A stretch of DNA of 8,998 bases from Chitinophagaceae bacterium (GCA_014379785.1 JACMLD010000273.1:1-8998), one strand, 5' to 3'; shown: positions 1 through 6,580, counted from the stretch's first letter. The notes: generated by a model from the letters alone, not told the origin. Translations and numbers: made by a program.

Positions 1-99
1 AAGGTAAAGGTTTCAGCACTGAGTAAAGGAACCTACCTCATGAAGGTTCAGTTCTACGGACAGGATCAACCATTTGTATTTACCATTCTGAAACAATAA
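1..99 (+). CDS. C-terminal end of a secreted protein with a type IX secretion sorting domain (5' partial)
   Basis: This is an open frame from the first base to a TAA stop, 32 residues long and cut off at the left edge. The visible tail has the pattern L-S-K-G-T-Y-L-M-K-V followed by a short beta strand and a terminal K-Q. That matches the end of the type A T9SS C-terminal sorting domain of Bacteroidota (typically 'L..G.Y.v.v......f.K'). In known members this domain directs export across the outer membrane by the Por machinery and is then removed. The catalytic or adhesive part of the protein lies outside the window, so its function cannot be named. The gene converges on the FKBP gene, and a repeat fills the gap between them. 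Confidence 0.75.
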   Translation, partial: KVKVSALSKGTYLMKVQFYGQDQPFVFTILKQ

Positions 100-180
100 G
101 TCATCCCGAGCGCAGCGAGGGACCCCGATCAATACTTCGAGAGTAACAATCGGGGTTTCTCCCTTCGGTCGAAATGGTCA
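100..180. repeat. Imperfect inverted repeat of the GTCATTTCGA intergenic family, possible bidirectional terminator
   Basis: The left half (100-129) begins GTCATCCCGAGCGC and ends GACCCCGAT. The complement of the right half (149-180) reads GACCATTTCGACCGAAGGGA and also ends ACCCCGAT. The core forms a perfect 7-bp stem, CCCCGAT (123-129) with ATCGGGG (149-155), around a 19-base loop, and pairing continues imperfectly outward. The element fills essentially the whole gap between two convergent stop codons, which suggests transcription termination from both sides. I recall similar GTCATTTCGA-type repeats as common between genes in Bacteroidota; that is memory, not a search. Confidence 0.65.
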
Positions 181-181
181 A

Positions 182-907
182 CTATTTCACTATCTCAAGT
201 AATTCAACATCAAAAATAAGTGTTGATCCCGGTGCTATTTTCGGACCAGCCTGACTATCGCCATACGCCAGATTAGATGGAAGAAACAGGCGCCACTTGC
301 TGCCTACAGGCATCATTTGCAATGCTTCTACCCATCCTGATATAACACCATTTACTGGAAATGTTGCAGGCTGTCCGCGATCTACTGAGCTGTCAAAGAC
401 GGTTCCGTCCAACAACGTACCATGGTAGTGACATTTTACCTGGTCGGTAGGTCCTGGCTTTTCTCCGGTACCTTCTTTTATTATCTGGTACTGCATACCA
501 CTGGCTGTTGTCAATACGCCGGGCTTGGACTTGTTTTCTGCGAGAAAGGTTTCTCCTGCTTTTTTGTTCCCGCTTGCTTTTTCAGATTTCAGATTCTGGA
601 GATAATTTGTAATACTCATGTTCATTTGTTCTTCGGTTAACAATGTTTTTTCAGACCTAAGGACATCGCTGATTCCCTGATTGCAGAGAGCGGTATTGAT
701 ATTTGTAATTCCCTGTTGCTTATAGAAGTTTGCAAGGCTCATACCGATTGCATAACTGAGTGAATCGATGCCCGTGCGGATAGGCTTTTTCGCTGCCACC
801 GAGGTCACTCCGCCTTTCCTCACCGGAGGCTTTGTCGTTTTCGTTTGCGCCTGACCTGCAAATACCAGCAGACCCGTGCCAATAACGATGAAACTGAGTT
901 TTTTCAT
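182..907 (-). CDS. Periplasmic FKBP-type peptidyl-prolyl cis-trans isomerase (FkpA/Mip-like)
   Basis: The 241-residue product catalyses cis-trans isomerisation of prolyl bonds and probably assists folding of exported proteins. Residues 1-20 form a signal peptide (KK, then a hydrophobic stretch, then A-G-Q-A before the likely cleavage site). A Lys/Pro-rich linker follows, then an FKBP_N-like helical dimerisation region (about 48-125, with LSYAIGMSLA at 50-59) and a C-terminal FKBP domain (about 145-240). Residues lining the FKBP12 active site are all recognisable: Y161, F171, D172, F183, V188, I189, W192, Y215, I224 and F232, so the enzyme should be active. The length and two-domain layout fit FkpA, FklB and Mip proteins. 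The start is the ATG directly before the signal peptide. Cell location, periplasm or surface, is inferred from the signal peptide. Confidence 0.92.
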   Translation of the reverse strand: MKKLSFIVIGTGLLVFAGQAQTKTTKPPVRKGGVTSVAAKKPIRTGIDSLSYAIGMSLANFYKQQGITNINTALCNQGISDVLRSEKTLLTEEQMNMSITNYLQNLKSEKASGNKKAGETFLAENKSKPGVLTTASGMQYQIIKEGTGEKPGPTDQVKCHYHGTLLDGTVFDSSVDRGQPATFPVNGVISGWVEALQMMPVGSKWRLFLPSNLAYGDSQAGPKIAPGSTLIFDVELLEIVK

Positions 908-923
908 GAAGGTATATTTTGGG

Positions 924-931
924 CAAAATTA
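924..931 (-). promoter_or_regulatory. Candidate Bacteroidota -7 box of the FKBP gene
   Basis: The minus strand reads TAATTTTG, a full match to the Bacteroidota -7 consensus TAnnTTTG, 16 bases before the FKBP ATG. No TTG or TTTG was found at the expected -33 distance, so the call rests on the -7 box alone. If used, the leader would be about a dozen bases long. Confidence 0.45.
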
Positions 932-1024
932 GTAAATTAAGTGGGACTGACGAGCCCCGTTTTTTTAACAAAAGCCTTGCTGTCAGCGCTATGGCCTTTG
1001 CTAGTTGTGGACTATCTTGCCCCC

Positions 1025-1471
1025 ATGAATAGTTTTACTTTGCCTGTGGAAATCCGATGGTCAGACCTCGACCCAAATTTTCATCTCAGACATTCAGTTT
1101 ACTACGATCTGGGCGCTTACAGCCGTATCAATTATCTCAACAGACATGGTATCACTGCAGGCTTTATGCGCGAACATCATTTCGGTCCGATAATCTTCCG
1201 CGAGGAGGCTTTATTCAGGAAAGAACTGAAGCTTGAGGACAGCGTAACCATCGATGTGTCGCTGATGAAAGCATCCAGGGATTTTGGCAAATGGACCATG
1301 CAGCATAATATTTACAAAAACGGAGATACCCTATCGGCAATCATTACGTTAGATGGTGCGTGGATAGATATTGAAAAACGAAAACTGACGATACCCCCCG
1401 CAAAGGTGATGGAAGGATTCGAAGAAATGCCCAAAGCAGTCAGTTTTGAATGGATAGAGAAAAAGGCTTGA
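1025..1471 (+). CDS. Acyl-CoA thioesterase-like protein, hot-dog fold (4HBT family)
   Basis: The 148-residue product resembles small 4-hydroxybenzoyl-CoA/acyl-CoA thioesterases, cytosolic enzymes that hydrolyse acyl-CoA or acyl-ACP thioesters. Near the N-terminus R11-W12-S13-D14-L15-D16 followed by H20, H23 and Y26-Y27-D28 matches the family pattern 'R-W-x-D-x-D-x-x-x-H-(hydrophobic)-x(2)-x-x-Y'. One of the early Asp residues takes the catalytic position. The rest alternates strands as expected and ends in a family-like 'G.W.d......i.iP' segment at about 110-125. The frame is open 28 codons further upstream, but the ATG at 1025 is preferred because conserved sequence starts there and the upstream part has no family resemblance. 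A near-consensus TATCTTG lies only 5 bases before this ATG. The DUF4197 gene follows after 25 bases, a likely operon. The substrate cannot be read from sequence. Confidence 0.8.
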   Translation: MNSFTLPVEIRWSDLDPNFHLRHSVYYDLGAYSRINYLNRHGITAGFMREHHFGPIIFREEALFRKELKLEDSVTIDVSLMKASRDFGKWTMQHNIYKNGDTLSAIITLDGAWIDIEKRKLTIPPAKVMEGFEEMPKAVSFEWIEKKA

Positions 1472-1496
1472 TTTGTTAATGATAAAAGAATATACT

Positions 1497-2231
1497 ATGA
1501 AAAAAATGATGCTTACTTCCGCCGTACTCATGCTGGCACTTTTTTCGATTGCACAGGAGAAAAAGAAGGGCCTGCTTGGCAAAGTCAACAGCGCCATCAG
1601 CAGTGCAAAATCTGGTAGCGGAACTTCTTTGTCAAACGAAGAAATTGTTGCGGGACTGAAAGAAGCGCTGAGCGTTGGTGCACAAAACAGCAGCAATAAA
1701 CTTGCATCGGCCGACGGTTTTTTTAAAGATGCAGCAGTTAAAGTGCTCTGGCCGGCAGAAGCGCAGAAGGTGGAGAAAACACTTCGCAATCTCGGCATGG
1801 GAAAACTGGTGGATGATGCAATCCTTAGTCTAAACAGGGCAGCAGAAGATGCATCAAAATCTGCCGCGCCGATTTTTGTGAACGCCGTAAAACAAATGAA
1901 TGTAAAAGATGCACTCGGTATTTTGAAAGGCGCTGATACTTCAGCTACTTCTTATTTGAGAAAAGTAACCACAACCGATCTTACCACATCATTCAAACCT
2001 GTTATTGAATCGTCTCTGCAAAAGGTAAATGCCACAAAATACTGGCAGGTGGTTTTCGACACCTATAATAAACTACCGACTACCATGACAAAGGTAAATC
2101 CGGATCTTTCGGAATATGCAACGCAGAAAGCGTTGAACGGCATTTTCTATTATGTTGCTGACGAAGAAAAAAAGATCAGGAGCAATCCAGCTGCAAGGGT
2201 GAGCGATATTCTTAAGAAAGTGTTTGGATAG
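1497..2231 (+). CDS. Exported DUF4197 domain protein
   Basis: The 244-residue product starts with a signal peptide (MKKMM, a hydrophobic core to about residue 18, then A-Q at 19-20), so it is probably periplasmic. The rest matches the DUF4197 family over its usual full length. Recognisable stretches are LSNEEIVAGLKEAL at 45-58, a 'FF.DAAVKVLWP.EAQKVEKTLR' region at 75-97, 'NRAAEDASK.AAPIFVNA' at 113-130, and a C-terminal 'EEKKIRSNPAARVSDILKKVFG' region. The family is mostly helical and has no established function that I know of; nothing enzymatic is visible. The frame also opens upstream at TTG 1473, but the ATG at 1497 directly precedes the signal peptide. It lies 25 bases after the thioesterase stop on the same strand, and no strong promoter was seen between them, so co-transcription is likely. 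The sequence is complete. Confidence 0.9.
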   Translation: MKKMMLTSAVLMLALFSIAQEKKKGLLGKVNSAISSAKSGSGTSLSNEEIVAGLKEALSVGAQNSSNKLASADGFFKDAAVKVLWPAEAQKVEKTLRNLGMGKLVDDAILSLNRAAEDASKSAAPIFVNAVKQMNVKDALGILKGADTSATSYLRKVTTTDLTTSFKPVIESSLQKVNATKYWQVVFDTYNKLPTTMTKVNPDLSEYATQKALNGIFYYVADEEKKIRSNPAARVSDILKKVFG

Positions 2232-2247
2232 GTCACCCGCAGACTCC

Positions 2248-2369
2248 GTCATTTCGACTCCTTTGGCGAGCCAAGGGGTGGATAGACCCCCAGCCGATAA
2301 TCCGAGTGCCTGCCTCCGCTTGTCACTGTCCTGCCGGTGTGTGCCTGCTGTCAGGCTTTTTGTAATGAC
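2248..2369. repeat. GTCATT-bounded intergenic repeat related to the one at 100-180
   Basis: The segment opens with GTCATTTCGACTCC (2248-2261) and closes with AATGAC (2364-2369), so its ends are 6-bp inverted repeats. The opening matches the complement of the right half of the 100-180 repeat (CATTTCGACC). Both then run into a GGG or GAGGG stretch and a block of Cs (ACCCC). A small hairpin (TTTGGC against GCCAAG, about 2262-2276) follows the opening. The outer boundaries are a judgement; only the first 43 bases clearly resemble the other copy. Confidence 0.5.
2343..2361 (+). terminator. Probable intrinsic terminator of the thioesterase-DUF4197 operon
   Basis: A GC-rich stem GCCTG (2343-2347) pairs with CAGGC (2352-2356) around the loop CTGT, and TTTTT follows at 2357-2361. 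This is a short but typical plus-strand intrinsic terminator, 112 bases after the DUF4197 stop codon. The stem is only 5 bp, so its strength is uncertain. Confidence 0.5.
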
Positions 2370-2393
2370 AGCCCTCCGAACCGCAGTGTGAAA

Positions 2394-2509
2394 GCCCGCT
2401 TCGATGGCAACTTGCCCGTAGCGGCCTTCGTTCCTGCTCCAGCCCTATCCCAAAACTATAAAGTCATAGGCAGGAACACAGCCGCGGGGCAATTGCTATC
2501 GAAGCGGGC
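2394..2509. repeat. 116-bp palindromic element with about 36 paired bases
   Basis: The left arm (2394-2437) and right arm (2470-2509) are near-perfect inverted copies. By hand I pair 2394-2405 with 2498-2509 (12 bp, GCCCGCTTCGAT/ATCGAAGCGGGC), 2406-2410 with 2493-2497 (one G-U), 2412-2417 with 2487-2492, 2421-2425 with 2481-2485, and 2430-2437 with 2470-2477 (GTTCCTGC/GCAGGAAC). Only small bulges interrupt the stem. The 32-base top holds a further CTAT/ATAG pair (2445-2448 and 2466-2469). It contains no ORF. Its position between convergent genes fits a REP- or MITE-like dispersed element that may also stop transcription or protect mRNA ends; a structured RNA is another possibility. Copy number in the genome is unknown here. 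Confidence 0.7.
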
Positions 2510-2585
2510 GGGCTAAACAAGCGGCGAGTAAAGCCTGCACATTCGCCAGGCTTCGGCGCGCGGAGTTGGCTGCGCCCACCATGAC

Positions 2586-4475
2586 CTACTCACTCAACTC
2601 AAGCCAGCGCATTTCTTTTTCGTCCAGCTGGCTCGTTACCTCGCCAATGCGATTCGACAATATCTGCAACTCATCAAAGGGTAAATCACTTTTGCTGAGT
2701 TTTTCATTTATAGAAGTTTTTTCCTTCGACAATTCTTCGATCTCTTTTTCAAGTATTTCAAACTCACGCTTTTCTTTATAGGTCAACTGTTTTTTGGAAA
2801 CAGAAACGGTTACGGCAGGTGGAGGAGCAACAGGCTCTTTTTTTGTCTCTTCCGACATCTTTGTGCCTACATCCAGCTTTTCCTGATCCTTCAGCGCCAA
2901 CCGGTACTGAGAATAGTTTCCCGGAAAATCAATCACATCACCTTCTCCCTGAAAGACAAACAGATGATCCACCAGGCGATCCATAAAGTACCTGTCGTGA
3001 GATACAATTACGATACATCCTCTGAAGTCGGTCAGGAAATTTTCAAGCACAGCCAGTGTCTGTAAATCCAGATCATTGGTGGGCTCATCGAGTATTAAAA
3101 AATTCGGATTCTTAAATAGAATGGAAAGGAGGTGCAACCTTCTTTTTTCACCACCGCTTAATTTTGAAATATATGTATACTGCTGATCAGGGCTGAAAAG
3201 AAACAGTTGCAGAAATTGTGCAGCACTCATTGAACTTCCATCCGCAAGGGGAAAATGTTCTGCTATGTCCTTTACAAATTCGATGACACGTTTGTCTTCC
3301 TTGATGATCAGACCCTGCTGAGAATAATTTCCAAAAATGACGGTATCTCCGATATTTACCTTCCCTGTATCTGGTTGCTCAAGCTGCTGCAGGATATTGA
3401 GGAAAGTAGATTTTCCGGCCCCGTTTTTTCCCACCACCCCAATGCGGTCACCTTTTTTGAAAGTATAGTCGAAACCCTGCAGAATGACTTTTTCGCCATA
3501 CTTTTTATAAACCTTTTTGAGCTCTGCGACCTTACCACCGAGTCTTGACATTTTTACCTGTAACTGCACTCTTTCATCTTCGATCGTCTGCTTTGCTTTT
3601 GCCTCCACATTATAAAAACTATCCTGTCGGCTCTTGCTCTTTGTGGTCCTTGCTTTAGGCTGTTTGCGCATCCACTCCAGCTCTTTGCGGTAGAGGTTCT
3701 TCGCCTTGTCTATGCTGGCAAGGTCACTTTCGACTCTTGCAGCTTTTTTCTCCATAAAATTTTCGTAATCCCCTTTATACACAAACAAACTGTCTCTGTC
3801 CATCTCCCAGATTTCATTGCAAACAGCATCCAGAAAATAACGGTCGTGGGTAACCATCAGCAAAGTGACCTTTTCCTGGTTCAGATAATGTTCCAGCCAC
3901 TCCACCATATCTACATCCAGATGATTCGTTGGTTCATCCATGATAAGCAGCACATGCTTGTGCTCAAATCCTATGTCGATAAGTGTTTTAGCAAGCGCTA
4001 CTCTTTTTCGCTGGCCACCCGAAAGTGTGCCGGCGGTTTGTTTGAGATGATGAATATTTAATTTGCCCAGTATCTGCTTTACTTTGCTGTCGAAGTCCCA
4101 GGCATTGAGTTCGTCGAGCTTCACGATTGCATCTCCAATCATTTCAGCATCTTCGGCATCACTTGCCGCTTCGTATTGCTTTATCGCATTGATGATGGGA
4201 TGGTTGTGGTGAAAGATATTATCGAGTATGGACTTCTCTTCCATAAACTGGGGATCCTGCTCAAACAAAGCAATCGTCACGTCTTTGTGAACCCAGACCT
4301 TACCGGAATCGGCGACTTCCGCCCCTGAAAGAATCCTCAGAAGGGTAGACTTTCCGGTGCCATTTTTTGCCACCAGCGAAACCTTATCACCTTCTTCTAT
4401 ATGGAATGAAATATTGTTGAAAAGAGGCTTGACGCCATAGGACTTTGATAATCCCTCTACAGAAACATAATGCAT
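2586..4475 (-). CDS. uup: ABC-F family ATPase, Uup type
   Basis: The 629-residue soluble protein has two fused ABC ATPase domains and no membrane segments, the hallmark of ABC-F proteins, which act on ribosomes rather than as transporters. Domain 1: Walker A AKNGTGKS (36-43, with Ala in place of the first Gly), signature LSGGQ (151-155) and Walker B LLIMDEP (176-182, catalytic E181). The linker at about 235-310 is rich in Lys, Arg and Glu (K-Q-P-K-A-R-T-T-K at 271-279) and matches the ABC_tran_Xtn element that reaches into the ribosome. Domain 2: Walker A GKNGAGKS (349-356), LSGGE (439-443) and LILDEP (460-465, E464). A charged coiled-coil tail (about 561-629) after a Pro/Val linker resembles the Uup C-terminal domain. 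Both sites look catalytically intact. The gene follows a J-domain gene by 42 bases on the same strand but has its own candidate promoter. Confidence 0.92.
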   Translation of the reverse strand: MHYVSVEGLSKSYGVKPLFNNISFHIEEGDKVSLVAKNGTGKSTLLRILSGAEVADSGKVWVHKDVTIALFEQDPQFMEEKSILDNIFHHNHPIINAIKQYEAASDAEDAEMIGDAIVKLDELNAWDFDSKVKQILGKLNIHHLKQTAGTLSGGQRKRVALAKTLIDIGFEHKHVLLIMDEPTNHLDVDMVEWLEHYLNQEKVTLLMVTHDRYFLDAVCNEIWEMDRDSLFVYKGDYENFMEKKAARVESDLASIDKAKNLYRKELEWMRKQPKARTTKSKSRQDSFYNVEAKAKQTIEDERVQLQVKMSRLGGKVAELKKVYKKYGEKVILQGFDYTFKKGDRIGVVGKNGAGKSTFLNILQQLEQPDTGKVNIGDTVIFGNYSQQGLIIKEDKRVIEFVKDIAEHFPLADGSSMSAAQFLQLFLFSPDQQYTYISKLSGGEKRRLHLLSILFKNPNFLILDEPTNDLDLQTLAVLENFLTDFRGCIVIVSHDRYFMDRLVDHLFVFQGEGDVIDFPGNYSQYRLALKDQEKLDVGTKMSEETKKEPVAPPPAVTVSVSKKQLTYKEKREFEILEKEIEELSKEKTSINEKLSKSDLPFDELQILSNRIGEVTSQLDEKEMRWLELSE

Positions 4476-4479
4476 TTCG

Positions 4480-4509
4480 CAAAGATCGTCAAATGTTGAT
4501 GTAAAACAA
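4480..4509 (-). promoter_or_regulatory. Candidate promoter of the ABC-F gene
   Basis: On the minus strand TTG (4507-4509) is followed after 19 bases by GATCTTTG (4480-4487), a 7-of-8 match to TAnnTTTG. This spacing fits Bacteroidota sigma-ABfr promoters. Only 4 bases separate the -7 box from the ATG, which would give a leaderless or nearly leaderless transcript. Confidence 0.5.
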
Positions 4510-4517
4510 CCTATTTT

Positions 4518-5168
4518 TTAGGTGCTTATCCGGTATATAACGAGGCAAAGAACAATGGTCAGCAGGATCGCTCCTGCTACCTTGTATTTCTCCCAATAAT
4601 GATTCCTTTTTTTTGATTTTACAATATCATCCAGCAAACCAAGCGATGTCTTACTATTGCCGGCTATCTTACGGAGAATCAGGTCAATTTCGCGAAAGTA
4701 AGGGTAGGTGAGGACCGACGCTGATTCTGCAGCCTTATATACAATTTTACCGGTCAGTTCCTCGTCGGCTCCCTCGGCAACGATTGCAATATTGGTCTCG
4801 TTGAGCAACTGGCGCATATGAGCGCTCAATGCGTTGTTGTCAATGTGAAAGACATTCATTGCCGCCAAATAATTTGCGAGGCGTTCCAATTCTCCCAGCA
4901 CATCATGGGGTAAAAGAACCGAGGATTTATAATGCTTTCCAAGGCTGCGGATATGCCACCGCTTGTAATTATATTCTTCCCTGGCTGACGGATCGCGTAG
5001 AACTTGATACGCCTCCTGAATCTCGCGAAACATTGCTTCGGACTGCGCCATTCCCTGATTTTTGTCGGGGTGATATTTGTGCGCCAGCCTCCTGAAAGAT
5101 CTGGAGATATCTGTTTGCGAAGCGGAAGGGTCGGTTTCGAGAATCTTGTAGTAATCTTTCAGCTCCAT
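4518..5168 (-). CDS. Membrane-anchored J-domain protein
   Basis: Residues 4-70 of this 216-residue protein form a DnaJ J domain: DYYKILE near the start, R-R-L-A-H-K-Y in helix II, the essential H33-P34-D35 loop, and F-R-E-I-Q-E-A-Y-Q-V-L in helix III. This domain stimulates Hsp70 (DnaK) ATPase. The Gly/Phe, zinc-finger and substrate-binding domains of true DnaJ are absent. Residues 85-185 are helical-looking and unrecognised. Residues 196-213 are one hydrophobic segment next to the C-terminus, preceded by K-S-K-K-R, so the protein is probably tail-anchored in the inner membrane with the J domain in the cytoplasm. It likely recruits DnaK to the membrane, but the client is unknown. The ATG is well supported because the J domain begins at residue 4. 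The ABC-F gene lies 42 bases downstream on the same strand. Confidence 0.85.
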   Translation of the reverse strand: MELKDYYKILETDPSASQTDISRSFRRLAHKYHPDKNQGMAQSEAMFREIQEAYQVLRDPSAREEYNYKRWHIRSLGKHYKSSVLLPHDVLGELERLANYLAAMNVFHIDNNALSAHMRQLLNETNIAIVAEGADEELTGKIVYKAAESASVLTYPYFREIDLILRKIAGNSKTSLGLLDDIVKSKKRNHYWEKYKVAGAILLTIVLCLVIYRIST

Positions 5169-5172
5169 TCCA

Positions 5173-5180
5173 CAAAATTA
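5173..5180 (-). promoter_or_regulatory. Candidate -7 box of the J-domain gene
   Basis: The minus strand reads TAATTTTG, a full match to TAnnTTTG, with 4 bases (TGGA) between it and the ATG. The nearest upstream TTG (5207-5209) is 26 bases away, longer than usual. A transcript from here would have almost no leader. Confidence 0.45.
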
Positions 5181-5292
5181 GCGAACCTATTTTTTGCTTG
5201 ATTCTCCAATTTTTATTATTTTCGTGCGCTGCCCATATTTTCGACTGCCCCTGCCATCCTTGTCCATTTTCCTTACTTGTAAAACCTACAAA

Positions 5293-5496
5293 ATGAAGAA
5301 ATCAATCTTTAGCAGGGTCCATCAGCCATTTACTTCAACAGACAGCGCAAAGAAGCCAATCAACCTCAATATTTCTGTAAAAGGTCAGCAGTTGTCAAAA
5401 AGATCTTCTGACGAACACCTCGCCTATATCAATTCAATCGCAAAGGAATACCCGTTCTGTTTTTACTATAAGGAGCGCAACAATGATCCCCTCTAG
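5293..5496 (+). CDS. Small hypothetical protein, 67 residues
   Basis: I do not recognise this protein. The ATG at 5293 was chosen over an earlier in-frame start at 5194 because the extra N-terminal part is oddly hydrophobic and lies in the divergent promoter region. The product is hydrophilic and basic in its first two thirds (MKKSIF at the start, K-R at 45-46). It ends in an aromatic-rich stretch with one Cys (Y-P-F-C-F-Y-Y) and a charged tail. It has no signal peptide and no clear membrane segment. Codon use looks like that of its neighbours, which favours a real gene. It is divergent from the J-domain gene across 124 bases. Candidate -7-like boxes TATTTTCG occur at 5217-5224 and 5236-5243. 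Function is unknown. Confidence 0.5.
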   Translation: MKKSIFSRVHQPFTSTDSAKKPINLNISVKGQQLSKRSSDEHLAYINSIAKEYPFCFYYKERNNDPL

Positions 5497-5551
5497 TCTG
5501 CGGCCCTGAATTTGCATATATTGCAGATTTACAAGCACTCCACAGATTTTC

Positions 5552-6580
5552 ATGAAATTTTATCCCGCTGTTTTTTTTTTACTGACGGTTAGCAAGTTTT
5601 GTTCCGCACAGGAGTTGCCTGACCACGACACGACCTATTATAAGTCTTTCGCAAAGAGCCTTTTTGGCCGTTTTTACTTTTCTCAGAAATACACAAGATT
5701 CGAACTGGAACGCGATGCACCGGTATCTCGTTTTGTATACAAGCCTAACACCAATCTCAATATGGGTGTGGGTTTCACATATCAATCCCTTACAGTCAAT
5801 CTAGGCTACGGTTTTGGATTTCTAAATCCGGATCGTGATAAAGGCAAAACCAAATATATTGACCTGCAATCGCATATATTCGGGCGCAAATGGTCGATAG
5901 ACCTGATGGGTCAGTTCTACAAAGGTTATTACCTCGCACCGAAAGGCCTTGCCAGCAACAGTGCAAACAACTATTATATCAGGCCGGACATTCGCCTTAA
6001 CATCATGGGTATTGCGGGTTACCGTCTTTTCAATCCCCAGAAGTTTTCCTATCGTGCGGCTTTTGTGCAGAATGAATGGCAGAAAAAGTCTGCAGGATCT
6101 TTCCTGGCAGGAGCGGAGGTTTATTACGGTGTGATAAGGGGCGACAGCTCCCTGGTACCCACGAATCTTCAGGAAAATTACGCGCAGAAAGACGTTAAGA
6201 ATTTACGTTTTGTCAGAATAGGGCCTGGGATGGGATATGCTCATACCTTCGTGTTTAAAAAATCGCTCTTCTTCACAGCCTCTCTTACGGGCAGTCTCGG
6301 CGTGGAATTTACCCGTCAGAACACCGTGGGAGGTGAAAGAGATAAGGTCAGTGTCAATCCAGGATATATCTACCGGCTTGTAGGTGGTTACAATACCGGC
6401 AATATCAATTTCAGCCTTTCACTGATAGGTAACAGTCTTATTGTAAAATCGGCTTCTTCGGTAAACAAATACGTGATATCAGCCGGCAATTACCGGCTCA
6501 CCATAGCCAAGAGATTCACTCCCGGACCGAAGCTAAAAAGGAAGCTGAGGCCCCTGGATAAATTCATGCAAAGAAAATAA
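5552..6580 (+). CDS. DUF4421 family protein, predicted outer-membrane beta-barrel
   Basis: The 342-residue product begins with a signal peptide (hydrophobic stretch, S-A before Q at 20). The rest shows many alternating amphipathic strands rich in Tyr, Phe and Gly, for example NMGVGFTYQSLTVNLGYGFG at 70-89, which is the typical look of an outer-membrane beta-barrel. An early 'Y.PN....GVGF.Y..L..NLG' stretch (about 63-90) matches my recollection of the DUF4421 family of Bacteroidota, whose function is not established. It has no catalytic motif, and the single Cys (17) is not in a lipobox. The C-terminus is basic (K-R-K-L-R) and does not end in the classical aromatic residue, so barrel insertion is inferred. 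The deacetylase gene follows on the same strand within about 60 bases, a possible operon. Confidence 0.75.
   Translation: MKFYPAVFFLLTVSKFCSAQELPDHDTTYYKSFAKSLFGRFYFSQKYTRFELERDAPVSRFVYKPNTNLNMGVGFTYQSLTVNLGYGFGFLNPDRDKGKTKYIDLQSHIFGRKWSIDLMGQFYKGYYLAPKGLASNSANNYYIRPDIRLNIMGIAGYRLFNPQKFSYRAAFVQNEWQKKSAGSFLAGAEVYYGVIRGDSSLVPTNLQENYAQKDVKNLRFVRIGPGMGYAHTFVFKKSLFFTASLTGSLGVEFTRQNTVGGERDKVSVNPGYIYRLVGGYNTGNINFSLSLIGNSLIVKSASSVNKYVISAGNYRLTIAKRFTPGPKLKRKLRPLDKFMQRK

Larger units (their letters stand above)
2232..2585. other. 354-bp convergent intergenic region rich in repeats
   Basis: This interval lies between the stop codons of the DUF4197 gene and the ABC-F gene and I see no credible coding sequence in it. 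It is visibly more GC-rich than its surroundings. From left to right it holds a GTCATTTCGA-type repeat (from 2248), a hairpin with a T-run (2343-2361), a long palindrome (2394-2509), and a 7-bp inverted repeat AAGCCTG/CAGGCTT (2531-2537 and 2547-2553). Confidence 0.75.

Noticed and set aside
422..640. Plus-strand open frame inside the FKBP gene
   Set aside because: It is antisense to a clearly conserved protein, and its Cys/Phe-rich product looks like a shadow frame. The frames antisense to the ABC-F, J-domain and deacetylase genes were rejected for the same reason.
941..1024. In-frame upstream extension of the thioesterase starting at ATG 941
   Set aside because: The 28 extra residues do not resemble the family, which begins at the ATG at 1025. 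The stretch also spans the divergent promoter region shared with the FKBP gene.
1473..1496. TTG start giving eight extra residues before the DUF4197 signal peptide
   Set aside because: The ATG at 1497 begins a standard MKK signal peptide, and the TTG lies two bases after the thioesterase stop with no supporting signal.
2531..2553. AAGCCTG/CAGGCTT hairpin after the ABC-F gene as an intrinsic terminator
   Set aside because: No T-run follows on the minus strand and alternative pairings compete, so I kept it only as an inverted repeat note.
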